Shown: in pieces, positions 60,395-64,000 of the stretch
Position numbering within the stretch: the stretch's first letter is position 1
Layout: each line of letters starts with the position of its first letter
Assembly (NCBI GenBank): GCA_024516155.1
Contig: JAJJXM010000008.1
Location: forward strand, 496,001-560,000
Length of the DNA: 64,000 nucleotides
Reading direction: 5' to 3'
DNA from: Pyronema omphalodes
Lineage: Eukaryota > Ascomycota > Pezizomycetes > Pezizales > Pyronemataceae
The notes under the pieces: generated by a model
Database searches by the model: none
Seen by the model: only the letters and a program-made list of their open reading frames with translations
Told to the model about the DNA's origin: nothing
Position numbers and translations under genes: made by a program

Positions 60395-61655
60395 CTATCT
60401 ATCAACACAGCAGTACGAATACTTTTCAAGTTCATAACGGATTCCTTTTACAGTATATAGCCATGGTTTCGTTTGATACACTGTCCATGCCCAGGTGGTG
60501 AGTTGAGCAGTAGCCCATATACCACCTTTCAGGTCCCAGCTCTCTCCAAGCTCATTCATGTTTTTCCTGCGACGAATCTCTTGATGTAACGACGCATCAA
60601 AGTGTAAGAATTTGGGGCGATTCCTCACATGCTTGTCCACCTGATCCAGCATTACCTCAAAATTATCAAGGATAAGGTCATTTAGCTCAACCAGACTTGC
60701 GTTCTCGAGCCTTGATTCTTGCCAGTTGCGACACCTATCTTCATGTTAGCGCATGAACCAATGATGACTGATCCTATTCATTCAACTTACGTATGGATGG
60801 CACCCTCAAGTATAGCAATGTACAAATCAAATGGATGTCCATATTTCAGCTTTTGGAGATCGCTGTAGTAGTGTTCAAGGAATGTTCGAGGAACTGGGTC
60901 TGCAAGTAAGCTGTTTGGGTGGGCTTTGATTAGTAGTGATATGTATTCTTTTTGTTCAAGAAGTGTTATAACCGCCATAACGCAACGGAAATCCGATAAT
61001 GGGGCGCGGAATATGAATTCCATGACATTTTCTGCTTTTGATTGAGTCTTTCTAGGATATTCTGACTCGTCTCGGGGTAAACTGCCATCATTCTTTGGAC
61101 GATCTGTGTCGCGAAGGCTACCGTCAATCAATATTTGTAATTCATTGATGCAATACGTGATTGGCGCGCTATAACAGAATTACATTAGTTACGGAACTCA
61201 TCAATAAAAATGGCTACTCACTCCCCAGAGTCTATCAGCTTGCCCAATTGATCGTAAGCAACACCCTGATTCTGCCATTCAATTATCTGTCGAAGGTTTT
61301 GAGAACAATCCAACATAAGTTTTCGACAGTGATCATCCATAAAAGTTTGTGGTCCATAATGCTGAAAAATCAACCGAGCTCTCTCGATTTGATCTAGCAA
61401 CGCTATGGGCACCAATTTATCAGTACTGGTGCATAGGTCTTGGGTTGTAAGGACCTTCCGTCGGGTGTTTCTGAGTTCTTCACCGCTGATTGGGAATACA
61501 TCGTTATAGAGGTGATGACGATATTGGTATTCGGCGTCGTTTGTATTGATCCATTGTACAACTTGGGTTGCCCAATCTAGGCAAACAACAGTGCCATCTT
61601 GGCATGTGAAGAGATGAGCGGTGGATGAGGCTTGCGCAGTTTGATGATCAGACAT
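60395..61655 (-). CDS. Hypothetical protein, 383 residues, three exons
   Basis: Minus-strand exons 61655-61222, 61168-60791 and 60734-60395 join to an uninterrupted 384-codon frame. Introns are 53 nt (GTGAGT...TTATAG) and 56 nt (GTAAGT...GATAG), normal for this genome, and both restore the frame, which argues for a real gene. The protein begins MSDHQTAQASSTAHLFTCQD. It has no signal peptide or membrane segment, is rich in charged and aromatic residues, and includes LFTCQDGTVVCLDWATQVVQ near the start. I recognise no domain. It resembles the lineage-restricted soluble proteins common in Helotiales-like genomes, but that is impression only. The next upstream feature is the tRNA-Gly at 62.4 kb. 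Confidence 0.75.
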
Positions 61656-62364
61656 AGTCGCAGTTCCGGTAATCGAAGATGATAATGGTAGAATTAGGTG
61701 GTAATAGTCGATTCTTCTTTATGGTTCTGTTTTGAAGCATCGGTATTGAGGAACATAGGCCTGTGGGACATTCAAAGTGTAGTCCAGAAACATACAAAGG
61801 GTATGATAAAGCCTGCATGCAAGTTGAAAGAGAAATTTAGACTTTCTGCACGTACCCGGCAGGAACAACATTCGTGCAAAAATTCCCAAGAATCTAAATT
61901 TCAGTGAAACTCTTTAACCTACACTGCGCTCAATGAATAATCACCAATGTTTTATGATACTTTGATCATTTAGTAACATCCTTGGCTATAGGGTCGACTT
62001 GGAGCCTTATGGCATCGGCTTTATAAACATGATTTCTTTATTTTCTTAACTGACTATACGCCGAATGCGACAATAAGGCTAAAGCAGGATAAAAGAAATA
62101 CAAATCCCATCCTCGTGGTCTAAGACACCTAGCGAACCACTCTATTCTCCCAAATTCTACGGTTTGCCTGACGAAGGAAAGAAAAGTAAAACACACGAAA
62201 ACAGTCGTCCCATAAAAAAGAAAGCAATAATACTTGGACGATATCCTGCGGCTTGATAAACTTTGGCGTTACTGAACCGATGTTGATAAGTCTTTCATGT
62301 ATGAGAGTATATGCGGTCTGAGAACTATGTTTGCGATATATCATAAAACATACATTGACAACAA
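61656..62364. other. Intergenic region between the hypothetical gene and tRNA-Gly
   Basis: The part next to 61655 is the promoter side of the minus-strand gene. No clear motif or repeat seen. Confidence 0.5.
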
Positions 62365-62435
62365 GCTTCCGTGGTGAAATGGTATCATAATTGCCTTCCA
62401 AGCAATTGGCTCGGGTTCGATTCCCGACGGATGCA
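62365..62435 (+). tRNA. tRNA-Gly(UCC)
   Basis: The cloverleaf can be drawn: acceptor GCTTCCG/CGGATGC with a single T-T mismatch at the third pair, D arm GTGGTGAAATGGTATCAT (A box), anticodon stem ATTGC/GCAAT with loop CTTCCAA giving anticodon UCC, T arm TCGGG-TTCGATT-CCCGA (B box), and discriminator A at 62435. There is no intron. A six-T pol III terminator follows at 62440-62445. The acceptor mismatch is unusual, so a slightly impaired or relic gene is possible. Confidence 0.87.
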
Positions 62436-62439
62436 TACC

Positions 62440-62445
62440 TTTTTT
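62440..62445 (+). terminator. RNA polymerase III T-run terminator
   Basis: Six consecutive T starting four bases after the tRNA-Gly discriminator base, the standard pol III stop. Confidence 0.8.
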
Positions 62446-62859
62446 AATGTTATTTTTATTTATAGGTATCAGATTACGCTCGACCCGAACCCATCAATTT
62501 TCATTGTGGAATGGAGGATTTTTGTATCGCTGTTTATTGATCTCCTGAATCTGCTCAAATCAAATATTCGAGTATGGTATGACCTGTCGGCCAAACAGAT
62601 GATAAGTAATGCGTATCCCACACCCGAGTAATCGAACGGCGACCCTCCTATCACCTTCATCTCCATCCTCCATATTCTTCCATCTTCTGTACCTCGTTTT
62701 CAAACAACAAAAGAATCAAATTGATGGGTATCTAAACAAAACAACAAAAGGTATCATATATATCATGACATCATTACCATCCCCAATATTCCTCACCAAC
62801 CATTACCATGCTCTTCTATGCAAGTAAGTCATTTTCACGTCCCTAATCCAGACCCAGCT
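62446..62859. other. Spacer between tRNA-Gly and the LrgB-like gene
   Basis: No feature recognised. It should contain the 3' untranslated end of the minus-strand LrgB-like gene. Confidence 0.5.
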
Positions 62860-64000
62860 CTACTTCCCCACTGTCAACAACCCAATAACTCCACTTCTAA
62901 CTGGCCCAATAGCCGCCACAATAACAACCGTAATACCGAAGAAAACCATCGCTAAGCTTCCCATAGCCGCAGCTCTCGGCTCTCCTTTCCCCAATAAAAA
63001 CGCCGTTGCAACAGCAGATCCATTACCTCCGAATGCAATACCTCGGACTATGTACTCATTCTCTCCGACTTTACAGAGCTGCAATACCTTTGGCCCCGCT
63101 AACACGGCGAAGATACCTGTCGTTACACAAAGAACAGCAAGGAATTGGGTGTCACCTCCAAAGTTCTGAACGGCTGGGGTGGCCAAAGCTAGGGTAACTG
63201 AACGACCAGCGAAGGCGATTGATCTCGGGGCTGAAATCCCGACCAGCCCACCAATCAATGGATACAAGATAATATTTCCCGCCGCCAAGAAGATTGAAGG
63301 AATCAAGATCAATGGGAAGTGCTGTAAGAGAGGACGGCGGTGAGTGTACATCGGTAGTGCCAAGGCGACAATAGAAACATCCAAGAGAGAGCTCAGGATA
63401 TCACCCGCACCAGGAGCCGGTACGTCCAATCCACGGAAAAGGGCGAGGTACTTAGTGCCGACGCGGTATTCATGGAGTGCTGTCTTGAAGGGAGTGTAGG
63501 TGGGGGTAGAGAGGATATAGATACCTAGGATGACTCCGGCGGCGGAAGTCAACACTGGATGGAGCAGAGGGGATTTTTTGAAGAAGGGAAGGGCCAATAG
63601 GAAGAGAAGAGTGGTCATGGTCATGTGTGCTGGCATGGCATAGCCAGTTGTATACATGATCGGGAGGGAGATGGCGAAAAGGACGGCATAGGTGATTACG
63701 TCAAAGTTTCGACTTAAGCTGGCTGCGAGAATTTCGGCCCGGGAGGGGGGAGGTGGGGATGGTGGTGGGGTGAGTTGGGCTAGTAGAGATGGAAGCCGAG
63801 TTGGACTGGTGGGGCGAGAGTGCCGAGGTGCCGTGATGTGCGATGGTAGTCTGCTGCAGACTGGGCCGGCTCCGCGGAGACGCTGAGTTTCGGCCGCGGG
63901 AGCTGGAAGAGGTGGTAGAAGTGACAGAACTGATGAAGGAACGGAGTTCATCAATGAAGGAGCAGTGGAGGGGTTGGTAGAGGGCGCGAGTGATGGACCG
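62860..64000 (-). CDS. LrgB-family membrane protein, partial at window edge
   Basis: An integral membrane protein of the LrgB family (PF04172), which includes bacterial LrgB/CidB and the plant plastid glycolate/glycerate transporter PLGG1. Substrate in fungi is unknown to me. The frame is open from the right edge of the window to the stop at 62860-62862. An ATG at 63951 gives 363 residues, but the frame continues upstream, so the true start and probably an LrgA-like half lie beyond 64000. The first 80 residues shown are Pro/Ser-rich linker. Then come hydrophobic segments (TYAVLFAISLPIMYTTGYAM, MTTLLFLLALPFF, GVILGIYILS) and the conserved LrgB core near the end (RSVTLALATPAV, GGDTQFLAVLCVTTGIFAVL, GIAFGGNGSAVATAFLLGKG, AAAMGSLAMVFFGI). 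No intron is seen in this part. Confidence 0.9.
   Translation of the reverse strand, partial: GPSLAPSTNPSTAPSLMNSVPSSVLSLLPPLPAPAAETQRLRGAGPVCSRLPSHITAPRHSRPTSPTRLPSLLAQLTPPPSPPPPSRAEILAASLSRNFDVITYAVLFAISLPIMYTTGYAMPAHMTMTTLLFLLALPFFKKSPLLHPVLTSAAGVILGIYILSTPTYTPFKTALHEYRVGTKYLALFRGLDVPAPGAGDILSSLLDVSIVALALPMYTHRRPLLQHFPLILIPSIFLAAGNIILYPLIGGLVGISAPRSIAFAGRSVTLALATPAVQNFGGDTQFLAVLCVTTGIFAVLAGPKVLQLCKVGENEYIVRGIAFGGNGSAVATAFLLGKGEPRAAAMGSLAMVFFGITVVIVAAIGPVRSGVIGLLTVGK

Noticed and set aside
1..64000. CRISPR array or bacterial-type operon
   Set aside because: Tandem units found are contiguous without unique spacers, and gene structure with spliceosomal introns is fungal.

Overview
The window is nuclear DNA from a filamentous ascomycete. 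The evidence is a Zn2Cys6 regulator with a fungal-specific transcription factor domain, a multi-pass membrane ankyrin protein of a type found in Pezizomycotina, a GAC1-type PP1 targeting subunit, and short 51-60 nt introns with GTAAGT/GTATG donors and CTAAC/CTAAT branch sites. A Leotiomycetes (Helotiales) source is my guess from gene character and was not tested. Genes are sparse: six protein genes and one tRNA are well supported in 64 kb.

Layout. 1-3.5 kb: no recognisable gene. 3.5-6.8 kb (+): a six-exon Zn2Cys6 regulator whose zinc cluster is split by an intron. 8.16-8.65 kb (+): a Nudix hydrolase whose stop codon is the first three bases of an inserted 267-bp MITE. 10.9-15.9 kb (+): a six-exon, 1,550-residue protein with a signal peptide, five membrane segments and about 14 ankyrin repeats. 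15.6-17.2 kb: one arm of a diverged inverted segmental duplication whose partner is at 56.9-58.5 kb. Both arms carry a broken FAD-monooxygenase gene, and the far arm keeps only the decayed last repeats of the ankyrin gene. 17-33 kb: relic DNA, tandem repeats, a second MITE copy and a 1-kb terminal-inverted-repeat element with a 5-bp target duplication. 33-43.4 kb: gene-free DNA with an unusually dense set of unrelated micro- and minisatellites, ending at the start codon of the GAC1-like gene (43.4-45.6 kb, +), which hides an in-frame intron. 45.6-56.9 kb: non-coding and relic DNA. 59.2-60.1 kb: an 894-bp hAT-type element with an 8-bp target duplication. 60.4-61.7 kb (-): a three-exon gene of unknown function. 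62.4 kb: tRNA-Gly(UCC). 62.9 kb to the right edge (-): an LrgB-family membrane protein, cut by the window end.

The genes form no obvious pathway or biosynthetic cluster. The coherent story is genome dynamics: an ankyrin membrane protein and a convergent oxidoreductase copied as a unit and decaying, three types of non-autonomous DNA transposon with readable boundaries, and a satellite-rich flank upstream of a glycogen-regulating phosphatase subunit.
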